NCBI GenBank assembly: GCA_037349105.1
Contig: JAYJMM010000009.1
Location: 1,860,001 to 1,924,000 of the forward strand
Source: Limnomonas spitsbergensis
Taxonomy: Eukaryota > Chlorophyta > Chlorophyceae > Chlamydomonadales
Length of the DNA: 64,000 bases
Direction of reading: 5' to 3'
In this document: positions 45,601 through 53,640 of the stretch, piece by piece
How the letters are laid out: each line of letters begins with the position of its first letter
How positions within the stretch are numbered: position 1 is the stretch's first letter
Translations under genes and position numbers: made by a program
The notes under the pieces: generated by a model
Database searches by the model: none
The model's input: only the letters and a program-made list of their open reading frames with translations
Told to the model about the DNA's origin: nothing

Positions 45601-48600
45601 AGTGCTTTCTGATTTTAAAATGCATAAACTGTACTTCCTGTTCTATGAACCAACGGTGTGAAAAGTGTGGACTTGCCCACGGCGAGCCAAATTCTTTTGG
45701 CGAGTGGTTGAAATCACAAATCTGCCGTTCGACACGCCCTACTTTCCGCCGATGGCTACCCCTCATCTAGAACAGAAATACTGGAAGCGCTTGATCTCAT
45801 TCGACCTTTTTTGACCCAAAGCCTAAGCCCTTAGCTAAACCCTGATCCCTCAACCCTGAAATGCTGTTGTGCCTTGGATGCAGCAATGCCAGTTTTTTGT
45901 TTGAGGTACAGAAAAGGCTATTAGGGAAGGAAGGGAGGAGGGAAGGAGGGAAGGGAGGGAAGGGAAGGAAGGGAAGAGGGAAAATAAGGAGTGGAGGGGA
46001 GGAAGGGAGGAGGGAAAGGGAGGAGGGGAGGGGAGGAAGGGAGGAGGGAAGGAAGGGAGGAGGGAAAGGAGGGAGGGAAGGGAAGGAGGAGGAAGGGAGG
46101 AGGGAAAGGTGGTGTTGATGTGTGGGGGGGGAGAAGATCGGAAATAAGGCATTAAAAGATGTTTACTAACGTTCTTAAGGATGTCCGAAATGATACCTGA
46201 AATCGGAAGGATTCATGCTGTATGGAGGAGAAGTGCCTGCCGGGGGATCCATCGGGCGTATGAGGAATATTTTGCTTTCTTTCTTTAGCTTGGACTCGAC
46301 AAAAAGTGTGAGGCTGGCCGCCCAACCCTTGAAAACCTGAGATTCAAACATAGGAAATGCTGCCTGGGTGCGTTGAAAGCCCTCGTCGACAGCCCAGAAA
46401 AACGAGCAGGAACAGGAAAGGTAGACGACCCACACGATGTCTTGCATTGCTGATTGGAACTTGCGTGCAGTATGCCTGACTCACGTTCAATCCCTATCAA
46501 GAGACTGCCCAGTAACTCAAACTGATTTAATTTCTATAAATAAGAAGGAAGAAACGAATGCCGGTATGGGAAAGTTCAAGGGGAAAGCCCTCGTCATAGG
46601 CTGAGAAGAGGTAAGCAGGAACAAGGCGGGGGCAAAGAAATCGCTGCGGGCAAATTGCAGGCATCGTGATGGCCACACTTGTATGTTTCGTCACACGTTT
46701 CCCCCCCACACACACACACAAACACCTCCAGGCGCAGAAATCGTGATGGCCACACTTATATCGTCACACGTTTCCCCCCCCCCACACACACAAACACCTC
46801 CAGGCGCAGAACTCGTGATGGCCACACTTATATCGTCACACGTTTCCCCCCCCCACATACAAACACCTCCAGGCGCAGAAATCGTGATGGCCACACTTAT
46901 ATCGTGACACGTTTCCCCCCACACCACACACACAAACACCTCCAGGCGCAGAAATCGCAGACATCTACCGGCGCGCCAGCCGCCCGCTCCCGCAGTTCCA
47001 CGCGGGCGAGGCGCCGTACCGCATGCGCATGCGCGTACATCACCGGATGGACATCATGAACGACGCCCCGCTCGACGCAGCCGACGCGGTCTCGGACGAC
47101 GGAAGCGGGAAGCCCGGCGACAGCGAGGCGGGTACCGAAACTGACGGGGATTCGGAGCTGGGGGACGGAGACGTACAGGCCAAGCGGGGTCGGAAAGACA
47201 AAGCAGAGGCGGTACGGGAGCGGGAGCGGACGCAAAGGCGGTATAACAGCGGGTCTGGATCCGAGCATGCGGAGGGCGAGCGGGGCGGGGCCGCCGCAGG
47301 GGAGAGAGGAGCGGAAGGACGCCAGTTCCAGACGAGCCTCAGCACTCGGGGCATGGCTCAGCGAGCCCGGCAGGCTGCTAATGATTTCGACGACGAGGAG
47401 GAAGAGGAAGAGCGGGCAGAGCAGGCTGGCCCTGCCGCCGCCGCCGCTGCCGAGGCCGAGGCAGCAAATGTGGGAGCGGCTGCCGAGGCGGAACCCGCCC
47501 CTGCGGCGGCAGCGCCCCCCCCGGACAACCCCGAAGTCGCCGCAAAAATGGCAAAGCTGATTCTTCACGAGGACTTGCTATTGTTGGCCATGACGCCACG
47601 CCCACCACACTACGGCTGCCCAGCCGTTGCCGAGTCAAACGAGGCAACCAGCCAGTACAGCAGCCCGCGGCACGCGTTCAGCCCAGGTTACAGTAGCCCA
47701 GAAAACCTAGGGCCTAGCAGCCCAGAGACTTCGCCCCAAGCCGCTGCTGCTGCCCGTGCCCCTGCAGCTCCTGAGGGAGGCAGGGCCAACCCTCAGGTGT
47801 ACAGCCCCGTCGGATTCGATGCCCTCCGCAAGCGCAGCCCGGACGGCGGTTACAATAAACGCAGCCCGGATGGCGGTTACTGGAACCGCAGCCCGGATGG
47901 CGGTGACCGTAACTCTGGACTGAATGGCGGTTACAACTCCATCGGAGCTCCTGCAGCGGGGAGCCTGACGTACCAGCACATGAAGGGCAGGTCAGTGCGA
48001 TTTTTAACTGGTCTTTCCACACTTTAGCGACACTGAGTCCTGCTGCTTGGGTCACCGGCCATAGAGGGTTTTGGTATCGGGCTTACCGGCATATGAAAGG
48101 CAGGTCTGTCTGAATTGCAAAGCGGTGTTACAACACTTCCGCTACACTTCAGCCACACTTCAGCCACACTTCAGCCACACTTCAACTACACTGAACACTG
48201 CTGCTTGGGCCACCAGCCTTAGAGTTTTTGGGTGTAGGGCTTACTGGCACATGAAGATCAGGTCAGTGTGGAGCCCTAACCGCTATCTACTGACCGCTTT
48301 CCACCAACCACTTAAAACCGTCAAAACCCCCCCGGCAGATCTGTCCGAGACCGCCAGCTCATCATGGAGGCAGCTTACGCGGAGATGACCCTGACAGGTC
48401 GCGCGATAGTGCCGGCTGGCTACGTCGCGGCTGACAAGCACTTGAAGCTACAACGGGAGTACCTCGACGAGGTAAATATTTGAATATTCAAATACCGGTG
48501 AATGTCATCAAACATTCAAATATTTGAACTGCTGTCATACTATCTCTCGGCTTCGTGACAACCAGAAATGCTTGAAGGTGCAGCATGAGTGCCTAGCATA

Positions 48601-49415
48601 CAGTTATATGTCTCCTGCGGGACTCAATAAATGATTATAAACCCCTGCGGGGCTTGGCAAACAAGTAGCTTTTTCCTAGAGATTTGGGAAGGCGATTAAA
48701 ATGAACGGTGCAGCCCCGTTTGAATTTAAAATCACCGTGGAACGAGAGGAGGCTGCTAATCACCAGGACCTGTTTGTACAGTTATCTTATTTTGAATTCG
48801 GCAACCCTGCTTTTCAATTCAAAAAAAAAATGCTCAGATCGTGGACCGAGAGGAGGAGGCTGATCACTAGGGGTCTGTTTGTACAGTAGTCATATTTCAA
48901 ATTCGGCAACGCCGTTTTCTAATTCAAAACTCACCCTGCTCAGATCGTGGACCGAGAGGTAGAGGCTGCCGCTGCCGCAGCGGCGCAGGAGGAGGAGGAG
49001 GCCGAGGCGGATGCTTGGCGCCTCAAAAAGTTCCAGATAGCTGACGAGGAGAGACGCAGGCTGAACAGGTATGAGCAAGTCCATACCTGCACCTACACCA
49101 GGTATTACTGCTGACTTTATAATGCCTAGCTGTCATCAGCTACAATTCAGCTGCATTTCAGCTACAATCTAGCCTCATTTTGTATTCCAAATATTAGTTG
49201 TCGCTGGACTCCATGTCCACACAAACGATTGAACTCACATTCAAATTCAAATTTGCAGGCAGAGCACTTTGCCCAGCGGGCGTGCCAAGGAGGCCTTTGA
49301 CGACGACACGAGCAGTGACGAGGGGGGCGGCACTGCTGGGCGCGCAGGGGAGGGAATGGCTGCTGGCCAGAGGAGGGACCCCCTCGACAGCACTGACAGC
49401 GAGGCCGAGTACTAA
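30579..49415 (+). CDS. 11-exon gene for a ~2,061-residue polyglutamine-rich protein
   Basis: Exons: 30,579(or 30,540)-30,685; 31,589-33,937; 35,474-35,562; 36,534-36,673; 37,132-37,762; 38,808-39,388; 44,454-45,282; 46,946-47,990; 48,339-48,471; 48,944-49,068; 49,259-49,415. Split-codon phases at the ten junctions are 2,2,1,0,1,0,1,2,0,2, each closing correctly, and the total of 6,186 bp is 2,062 codons with TAA. Nine introns are GT-AG and one (39,389-44,453) is GC-AG. The product has polyQ and polyG blocks, conserved-looking charged segments (exons 3-5 and 9-11) and two likely coiled-coil stretches. No signal peptide, membrane segment or known domain was recognised, so function is unknown. 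ATG 30,579 is the first Met, but the exon is open back to an acceptor at 30,539, so the start may lie upstream. Confidence 0.82.
31371..31440 (+). repeat. Decayed copy of exon 2's 5' border
   Basis: TTGCAGCAGTTACACTGAGC then CACATCCGCCATCTCCCGCC aligns with the exon start at 31,583-31,655 (CACAGTGTGAACACCGAGCA then CACATCCGCCACCTGCCACC). It lies in the preceding intron with an AG but no usable frame. Confidence 0.7.
31589..33937 (+). CDS. Exon 2 of the polyQ gene (782 codons)
   Basis: The exon opens VNTEQDYMYNRHIRHLPPQR, then has polyQ tracts (about 31,790-31,860, 32,630-32,680, 32,740-32,830, 33,015-33,070), Gly/Ser/Pro-rich stretches, an ERLRFQWQKTQAEQLSRPPW segment and, near the end, repeats of the type PPGTPRMMPVQLQGDRQYEP with QAQGGSQYGGPG. 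It ends NPDYQ plus AG/GTGAGG, phase 2. Antisense and alternative frames are open because of the CAG runs. Confidence 0.82.
33960..34345 (+). repeat. Three decayed copies of exon 2's 3' border
   Basis: The exon end (CAAATGGAGAACAATCCAGA then TTACCAAAG/GTGAGGGCAGG) is echoed at about 33,985-34,016, 34,150-34,250 (CAAATGGATTGTTATCCTGA) and 34,297-34,350 (CAACGGAGAATACTCCGGAT). Each copy is followed by a GGGGTGGGGCAGG-like stretch. Confidence 0.7.
34360..34890 (+). repeat. ~26-bp satellite in intron 2
   Basis: About 20 units of GGGACAGTGCAAGGCAGGAC plus AGGGTC or AGGGGC, with a GCGGGGCAGGACA variant. It probably grew from the GGGCAGGGGTGGGGCAGG sequence next to the exon 2 donor. Open frames on both strands here are artefacts. 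Confidence 0.85.
35070..35400 (+). repeat. Two decayed copies of exon 3's 5' border
   Basis: CACAGGCACCGTGGCATCCT (about 35,074) and GCAGGCAGTGGCATCCTGGC (about 35,350) match the exon start GCAGGCACGGTGGCATCCTG at 35,471. The first still reads HRGILPKSEAN in the exon's frame. Confidence 0.78.
35474..35562 (+). CDS. Exon 3 of the polyQ gene
   Basis: 89 bp encoding HGGILAKGELYTSEVRGL plus RAGSPRQHYTD, with split codons on both sides (phase 2 in, phase 1 out, ATG/GTAGGC). Two decayed copies of its first 30 bases precede it in the intron. Confidence 0.78.
36178..36295 (-). repeat. (CCCTGAA)n telomere-variant heptamer array
   Basis: About 16 tandem CCCTGAA heptamers with minor variants, which is TTCAGGG on the other strand, one base different from the plant/algal telomere unit TTTAGGG. 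Located in intron 3 of the polyQ gene. Confidence 0.85.
36307..36495 (+). repeat. Two copies of exon 4's 5' half
   Basis: GCAGCCTTGTCGGATGACAT (36,331) and GCGACCCTGTCGGATGACAT (36,451) match GCAGCCCTGTCGGACGACAT in the exon (about 36,573). Each copy also shares the GAGCAGAGGAACCTGTGG-like lead and is followed by telomere-like CCCTGAACC sequence. Confidence 0.8.
36534..36673 (+). CDS. Exon 4 of the polyQ gene
   Basis: 140 bp: NTGEQRNLWRDRAALSDDIR then MQRNMARAARSENRRLDED, ending GRS/GTACGT in phase 0. This is a charged, probably helical segment. Two copies of its 5' part lie upstream with their own AG acceptors. Confidence 0.8.
36740..36890 (+). repeat. TGTGTACCTCTGTG simple repeat
   Basis: Irregular units of CTCTGTGTACCTCTGTACAT in intron 4. 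No coding meaning. Confidence 0.7.
37003..37045 (+). repeat. Copy of exon 5's acceptor border
   Basis: TTTCACTGCCAGGTGGAGGC then CATGCAAATGGGTC is an almost exact copy of the real border at 37,119-37,153, 115 bases upstream of it, with a working-looking CAG. It soon runs into telomere-like sequence. Confidence 0.82.
37132..37762 (+). CDS. Exon 5 of the polyQ gene
   Basis: The exon starts VEAMQMGLVSPEFVQKHAAA, continues RTAWQQKYSALTGADIMPYY, then a Gly-rich turn and about 90 residues of polyQ with QG interruptions (37,380-37,620). It ends LRREWLVPNMSGGAPGEES, phase 1 at TCAG/GTGGGT. Confidence 0.82.
37785..37945 (+). repeat. Two decayed copies of exon 5's donor border
   Basis: GTTTGAATGTCAGTTGATGT ... 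AGGAGTCAGGTAGATGAGG and GTTTAAACGTTAGTTGGCAG ... AGGAGTCGGGTGGCTGG repeat the exon end (GTTTGAACGTCAGTTAAGGA ... AGGAGTCAGGTGGGTGAGG), including the donor. Confidence 0.8.
37963..38335 (+). repeat. ~66-bp satellite in intron 5
   Basis: Five to six units containing CCACTGGCCAGGGCCAGGGC then CAGCGCCCTGCTCTGTCCTG and CCCTGCCCCACCCTGCC. Open in all frames by composition. Confidence 0.85.
38432..38545 (+). repeat. Interstitial TTTAGGG telomeric repeats
   Basis: Nine to ten tandem TTTAGGG heptamers (two read TTTGGGG) at 38,432-38,500, followed by a repeat of the adjoining AACCGGCAGGCAATTGTTTA segment. Located inside intron 5 of the polyQ gene, so clearly interstitial. Confidence 0.9.
38808..39388 (+). 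CDS. Exon 6 of the polyQ gene
   Basis: There is no internal start codon near the 5' end, but the exon is fixed by phase. It encodes YNCKQPATRAAELLNTIINE, a Gly/Arg block, DDKERLFAEASFIDGWPLLP and DPRIFFASMYARASAAHTK. It ends AAG/GCAAGC, a GC-type donor, phase 0. Confidence 0.75.
39840..41350. repeat. 1.5-kb polypyrimidine satellite (CCTCCTCCTACCCC)n
   Basis: Variants of CCCCCTCCTCCTACC, about 15 bp, for 1.5 kb with only C, T and scattered A on the plus strand. Strand asymmetry this strong can form triplex or R-loop structures. The 514-codon frame through it is a by-product. Higher-order blocks (GTCCCCCGCATCCTACCCCT) recur four times near 40,868-41,285. Confidence 0.9.
41520..41640 (+). repeat. 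20-bp tandem repeat CAGCCCACCACAGAATAGCA
   Basis: Six units with small variants (GGATAACA, GGAAAGCA). Confidence 0.8.
41690..43205 (+). repeat. 31-bp satellite with TTAGGG-like core, ~48 units
   Basis: Units read GTGCGTGACAGTGGTTAGGG then TTAAGGGTTTA or TTAAGGGTGGA. Two variants (TTTA and GGA endings) alternate, and a block of several hundred bases starting near 41,700 is repeated from about 42,205, which shows segmental amplification. Confidence 0.92.
43206..44257. other. Spacer with transposon-like fragments
   Basis: No gene. GGCGCCCACGCGGCCGAGCC at 43,492 recurs in similar form at 51,128, and the GAGGGAAGGCAAA motif at 43,571 and 44,187 recurs at 20,724. This suggests pieces of a dispersed element. 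Confidence 0.45.
44258..44420 (+). repeat. 20-bp tandem repeat, ~8 units
   Basis: ACACAAAGCAAGTTTGGAAA repeated eight times with near-perfect identity, ending 30 bases before the exon 7 acceptor. Confidence 0.9.
44454..45282 (+). CDS. Exon 7 of the polyQ gene
   Basis: It follows CCTTTTCTAG in phase 0: DKQPAMVLLPGAAATRN, an Ala-rich region, then a likely coiled coil (EHRQEEAEAAAEAEREKLER, continuing EQRERDAAEV), IAKSQFVDGMQRRMLEDM and MDPLQYCTYSSAK. It ends AAAG/GTGGGT, phase 1. Confidence 0.8.
45440..45595 (+). repeat. Two decayed copies of exon 7's donor border
   Basis: CAGTACTGCTCGGACAGTAT then TGCTGAAGGTGGAC (about 45,445) and ACGCAGATATTGTGGCGCTA then AAGCTGGA (45,558) echo the exon end CAGTACTGCACATACAGCAG then CGCCAAAGGTGGGT. 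Confidence 0.68.
45905..46115 (+). repeat. Purine-rich GGGAGGAAGGGAGGA repeat
   Basis: 210 bases of almost pure purine on the plus strand in intron 7, irregular units. Frames through it are spurious. Confidence 0.85.
46650..46945 (+). repeat. Four extra copies of exon 8's acceptor border
   Basis: CTCCAGGCGCAGAAATCGTG at about 46,728 and 46,866, plus CTCCAGGCGCAGAACTCGTG at 46,797 and a weaker TTGCAGGCATCGTG at 46,655, precede the real border CTCCAGGCGCAGAAATCGCA at 46,941. Between them lie GGCCACACTTATATCGTCAC and CCCCCCACACACAC. The copies carry the acceptor and the first five codons. Confidence 0.85.
46946..47990 (+). CDS. Exon 8 of the polyQ gene
   Basis: Starts AEIADIYRRASRPLPQFHAG and HHRMDIMNDAPLDAADAVSD, then an acidic, Glu/Ala-rich block with an uninterrupted EEEEEE-type run, an Ala/Pro stretch, SSP motifs and three RSPDGGY/D repeats near 47,835-47,905. 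It ends TYQHMKG plus AG/GTCAGT, phase 2. Confidence 0.8.
48085..48272 (+). repeat. Two copies of exon 8's donor border
   Basis: TTACCGGCATATGAAAGGCA then GGTCTGTC (48,084) and TTACTGGCACATGAAGATCA then GGTCAGTG (48,240) match GACGTACCAGCACATGAAGG then GCAGGTCAGTG at the exon end. A small CTTCAGCCACA repeat lies between. Confidence 0.75.
48339..48471 (+). CDS. Exon 9 of the polyQ gene
   Basis: 133 bp: SVRDRQLIMEAAYAEMTLTG then RAIVPAGYVAADKHLKLQRE and YLDE, ending GAG/GTAAAT in phase 0. One of the least biased parts of the protein, so a good query for homology searches. Confidence 0.8.
48733..48885 (+). repeat. Two copies of exon 10's acceptor border
   Basis: CACCGTGGAACGAGAGGAGG and CTCAGATCGTGGACCGAGAG (48,832) match CTCAGATCGTGGACCGAGAG at the real border (48,940). 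A longer unit of about 100 bp, including ATTTTGAATTCGGCAACCCT, is shared. Confidence 0.85.
48944..49068 (+). CDS. Exon 10 of the polyQ gene
   Basis: 125 bp: IVDREVEAAAAAAAQEEEEA then DAWRLKKFQIADEERRRLN, a charged helical or coiled-coil segment. AG/GTATGA donor, phase 2. Two near copies of its acceptor border lie at 48,733 and 48,829. Confidence 0.8.
49259..49415 (+). CDS. Exon 11, last exon of the polyQ gene
   Basis: After AATTTGCAG one base closes an Arg codon, then QSTLPSGRAKEAFDDDTSSD and an acidic tail DPLDSTDSEAEY with TAA at 49,413-49,415. No close TGTAA follows; the 41-bp satellite begins about 40 bases later and may contain or replace the 3' UTR. Confidence 0.8.
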
Positions 49416-49449
49416 TGATAATTAGCAGCAATCGTACATCGATGAGGAA

Positions 49450-50540
49450 GGCAATGCGGCTGGGTGCTCAGATTAAGACCCAGCTGGGCGCCCTGTTGGG
49501 CAGGGTGCTCAGATTAGGACCCAGCTGGGCGCCCTGTTGGGCAGGGTGCTCACATTAGGACCCAACTGGGCGCCGTTTTGGGCAGGGTGCTCAGATTAGG
49601 ACCCAGCTGGGCGCCCTGTTGGGCAGGGTGCTCAGATTAGGACCCAGCTGGCGCCCTGTTGGGCAGGGTGCTCAGATTAGGACCCAGCTGGGCGCCCTGT
49701 TGGGCAGGGTGCTCAGATTAGGACCCAGCTGGGCGCCCTGTTGGGCTGGGTGCTCAGATTAAGACCCAGCTGGGCGCCCTGTTGGGCTGGGTGCTCAGAT
49801 TAGGACCCAGCTGGGCGCCCTGTTGGGCAGGGTGCTCAGATTAGGACCCAGCTGGGCGCCCTGTTGGGCAGGGTGCTCAGATTAAGACCCAGCTGGCGCC
49901 CTGTTGGGTAGGGTGCTCAGATTAGGACCCAGCTGGCGCCCTCTTGGGCAGGGTGCTCAGATTAGGACCCAGCTGGCGCCCTGTTGGGCAGGGTGCTCAG
50001 ATTAGGACCCAGCTGGCGCCCTGTTGGGCAGGGTGCTCAGATTAGGACCCAGCTGGCGCCCTGTTGGGTAGGGTGCTCAGATTAGGACCCAGCTGGCGCC
50101 CTGTTGGGCAGGGTGCTCAGATTAGGACCCAACTGGGCGCCCTGTTGGGTAGGGTGCTCAGAGTAGGACCCAACTGGGCGCCCTGTTGGGCAGGGTGCTC
50201 AGATTAAGACCCAACTGGGCGCCCTGTTGGGCAGGGTGCTCACATTAGGACCCAGCTGGGCGCCCTGTTGGGCAGGGTGCTCACATTAGGACCCAGCTGG
50301 CGCCCTGTTGGGCAGGGTGCTCAGATTAGGACCCAACTGGGCGCCCTGTTGGGTAGGGTGCTCAGATTAGGACCCAACTGGGCGCCCTGTTGGGCAGGGT
50401 GCTCAGATTAGGACCCAACTGGGCGCCATGTTGGGCAGGGTGCTCAGATTAAGACCCAGCTGGGCGCCCTGTTGGGCAGGGTGCTCAGATTAGGACCGAG
50501 CTGGGCGCCCTGTTGGGCAGGGTGCTCAGATTAGGAGTAT
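49450..50540 (+). repeat. ~41-bp satellite directly after the polyQ gene, ~26 units
   Basis: Units read TGCTCAGATTAGGACCCAGC then TGGGCGCCCTGTTGGGCAGGG, with a shorter GCTGGCGCC variant and CAACTGGGCG variants. It begins about 40 bases after the stop codon of the polyQ gene. Confidence 0.92.
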
Positions 50541-50545
50541 TCAGG

Positions 50546-51356
50546 GTCGGATGCAGGTTCAGGCTGGTGAGTTTGCTTTGGGGGTATTCAGGGTTTCCAC
50601 TTGTCCAGGAGGTGGGTCCCCTAAAGGGAAAACATGCACATCACTGACGACGGATAGAGGTCGGGAAGAGACAGAGCCCCATAACAGCCAGGCCAGCCAC
50701 TAGGCCCTTCAAACCATATGAAGATTTCGCCGCCCATTTTAACTTTTCGAGGACTTGGCTCTACCTGGGCAGGCAGGGAACCTTTGCAGTTTGCTCTGCG
50801 TTTCTTTTTGGAGGGGAGAGGGGTATCTTCCTTCCCTTTGTGATCAGTGGTTTTTTTTAGTGATATTCGCAATTATTTGTTGGGTGCTGAAATATTCGGA
50901 TTGAGCGCCGCAGGCGCGAAAAATCTCGATTCCCTGCTGTTTTCGCTCGTATTCAATGCATTTCAGGATATTTTCGGTACTGAGCGAGTGCGTTGATCTC
51001 AATAGCAGTAATTGTTCGATGCCGAATTTCGGTACGAGTCGTACCCGGTACCGACAACTAATCACTGTTTGTGATGCGCTCTTTCTTTCCCATCTTGCCG
51101 TTAGTTTCTTTCTCCCAACATGTTAGCTGGGCGCCCACGCGGCCAAGCTTTTGACCGTGATCCAGAGATGTCACTCAAGTGACCCGTGGAGCCTAATCCC
51201 TGAATTCAATACTCTGAATACATTTGAATTGACTCCTGACAGTCGAGAATAACACCATGCGGCCTAAACATGGCAGGACAAGGACGGGGCAATGTGGGAA
51301 AGGCGGTGCACGACAGACCCTGAATTGGGTGTCTCACAGGATAAACCACACAAGAG
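50546..51356. other. Spacer between two satellites
   Basis: No gene. It includes a GGGCGCCCACGCGGCC block at 51,128 shared with 43,492 and a GGTACGAGTCGTACC palindrome at 51,031-51,045. Probable transposon remnants. Confidence 0.4.
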
Positions 51357-53640
51357 ATGTTAGTTAGACCAGGCCGGACAAGACCGGACAAGGCCGGGCA
51401 AAGCCGGACAAGACCGGACAAGCCGGGTAAGGCCGGACAAGGCTGGGCAAGACCGGACAAGGCAGGGCAAGGCAGGGCAAGGCTGGGCAAGCCGGGTAAG
51501 GCCGGGCAAAGCCGCACAAGGCTGGGTAAGGCTAGACAACGCTGGACAATACTGGGCAAGACCGGACAAGGCCGGACAAGGCCGGACAAGGCCGGACAAT
51601 ACTGGGCAAGACCGGACAAGGCTGGGCAAGGCCGGACAAGACCGGACAAGGCAGGGCAAGGCAGGGCAAGGCTGGACAAGCCGGGTAAGGCCGGGCAAAG
51701 CCGGACAAGGCTGGGTAAGGCTAGACAACGCTGGACAATACTGGGCAAGACCGGACAAGGCCGGACAAGGCCGGACAAGGCCGGACAAAGCCGGACAAGG
51801 CCGGACAATACTGGGCAAGACCGGACAAGGCTGGGCAAGGCCGGACAAAACCGGGCAAGACCGGACAAGGCCGGGCAAGGCCGGACAAGGCCGGACAATA
51901 CTGGGCAAGACCGGACAAGGCTGGGCAAGGCCGGACAAGACCGGGCAAGACCGGACAAGGCAGAATAAGGCCGGACAAGGCCGGACAATACTGGGCAAGA
52001 CCTGACAAGGCTGGGCAAGGCCGGACAAGACCGGGCAAGACCGGACAAGGCAGGGCAAGGCCGGACAAGGCAGGGCAAGGCTGGGCAAGGCTGGACAAAG
52101 CCGGGTAAGGCTGGACAAGGCTGGGCAAGGCCGGGTAAGGCTTGACAACGCTGGACAATGCCGGGCATAGCTGGGAAAGGCTGTACACGGCTGGACAACG
52201 CTGGACAAGGCCGGGCAAGGCTGGGCAAGGCTGGACAATGCTGGGCGAGGCTGGACCAGGCTGGGCAAGGCTGGACAAAGCTGGACAATACTGGGCAAGA
52301 CCGGACAAGGCTGGGCAAAGCCGGACAAGCCCGGACAAGGCCGGACAAGGCTGGGCAAGGCCGGGCAAAGCCGGACAAGGCCGGGCAAAGCCGGGTAAGG
52401 CTGGACAAGGCTGGAAAAGGCCGGGCAAGGCTGGACGAGGCCGGACAAGGCTGGACAAGGCTGGAAAAGGCTGGGCAAGGCTGGACAAGGCCGGGTAAGG
52501 CTGGACAAGGCTGGACAAGGCTGGGAAAGGCTGGGCAAGGCTGGACAATGCTGGGCGAGGCTGGACAAGGCTGGGCAAGGCTGGGCAAGGCTGGACAAGG
52601 CCGGACAAGACCGGACAAGGCCGGGTATGGCCGGCCAAGGCTGGACAAGGCCGGGCAAGGCTGGGCAAGGCTGGACAATGCTGGGCGAGGCTGGACAAGG
52701 CTGGACAAAGCTGGACAACGTTAGCCAAGGCTAGACAAGGCTGGACAAGGCTGGGCAATGCTGGGCAATGCTGGACAAGGTTGGACAAGGCTGGGCAAGG
52801 CTGGACAAGGCTGGACAAGGCTGGACAACGCTAGTCAAGGCTGGACAAGGCTGGGCAAGGCTGGACAAGGCCGGGTAAGGCTGGACAAAGCTGGACAAGG
52901 CTGGACAAGGCCGGGCAAGGCTGGACAAGTCTGGACAAGGCTGGACAAGGCCGGGCAAGCCCGGACAAGGCTGGACAAAGCTGGGCAAGGCTGGAAAAGG
53001 CCGGGTAAGGCTGGAAAAGGCTGGAAAAGGCTGGAAAAGGCCGGGCAAGGCCGGGTAAGGCTGGACAAGGCCGAGCAAGGCCGGACAAGGCCGGGTAAGG
53101 CTGGACAAGGCTGGAAAAGGCCGGGCAAGGCTGGACAAGGCCGGACAAGGCTGGACAAGGCTGGAAAAGGCTGGGCAAGGCTGGACAAGGCCGGGCAAGG
53201 CTGGACAAGGCTGGACAAGGCTGGGAAAGGCTGGGAAAGGCTGGACAAGGCCGGACAATACTGGGCAAGACCGGACAAGGCTGGACAATGCTGGACAAGG
53301 CCGGACAAGACCGGACAAGGCCGGGTATGGCCGGCCAAGGCTGGACAAGGCCGGGTAAGGCTGGACAAGGCTGGAAAGGGCCGGGTAAGGCTGGACAAGG
53401 CTGGACAAGGCCGGGTAAGGCTGGACAAGGCCGGGCAAGGCTGGACAAGGCCGGGCACGGCTGGACAAGTCCGGGTAAGGCTGGACAAGGCTGGGAAAGG
53501 CTGGACAGGGCTGGACAAGGCCGTGCAAAGCCGGGCAAGACGGGGCAAGGCTGGACAAGGCCGTGCAATGCCGGGCAAGACGGGGCAGGACGTACAAGGC
53601 TGGACAAGGCCAGAAAATGCCGGACAAGGCCTCTTTGTTG
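51357..53640. repeat. 2.3-kb decamer satellite (GGCTGGACAA)n
   Basis: About 228 tandem 10-bp monomers: GGCTGGACAA, GGCCGGACAA, GGCCGGGCAA, GGCTGGGCAA, with longer higher-order blocks such as TACTGGGCAAGACCGGACAA. Three monomers make 30 bp, so frames stay open for hundreds of codons on both strands (ALSSLVQPCP-type peptides); none is a gene. The left third is richer in CCGG and the right part in CTGG. Confidence 0.95.
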
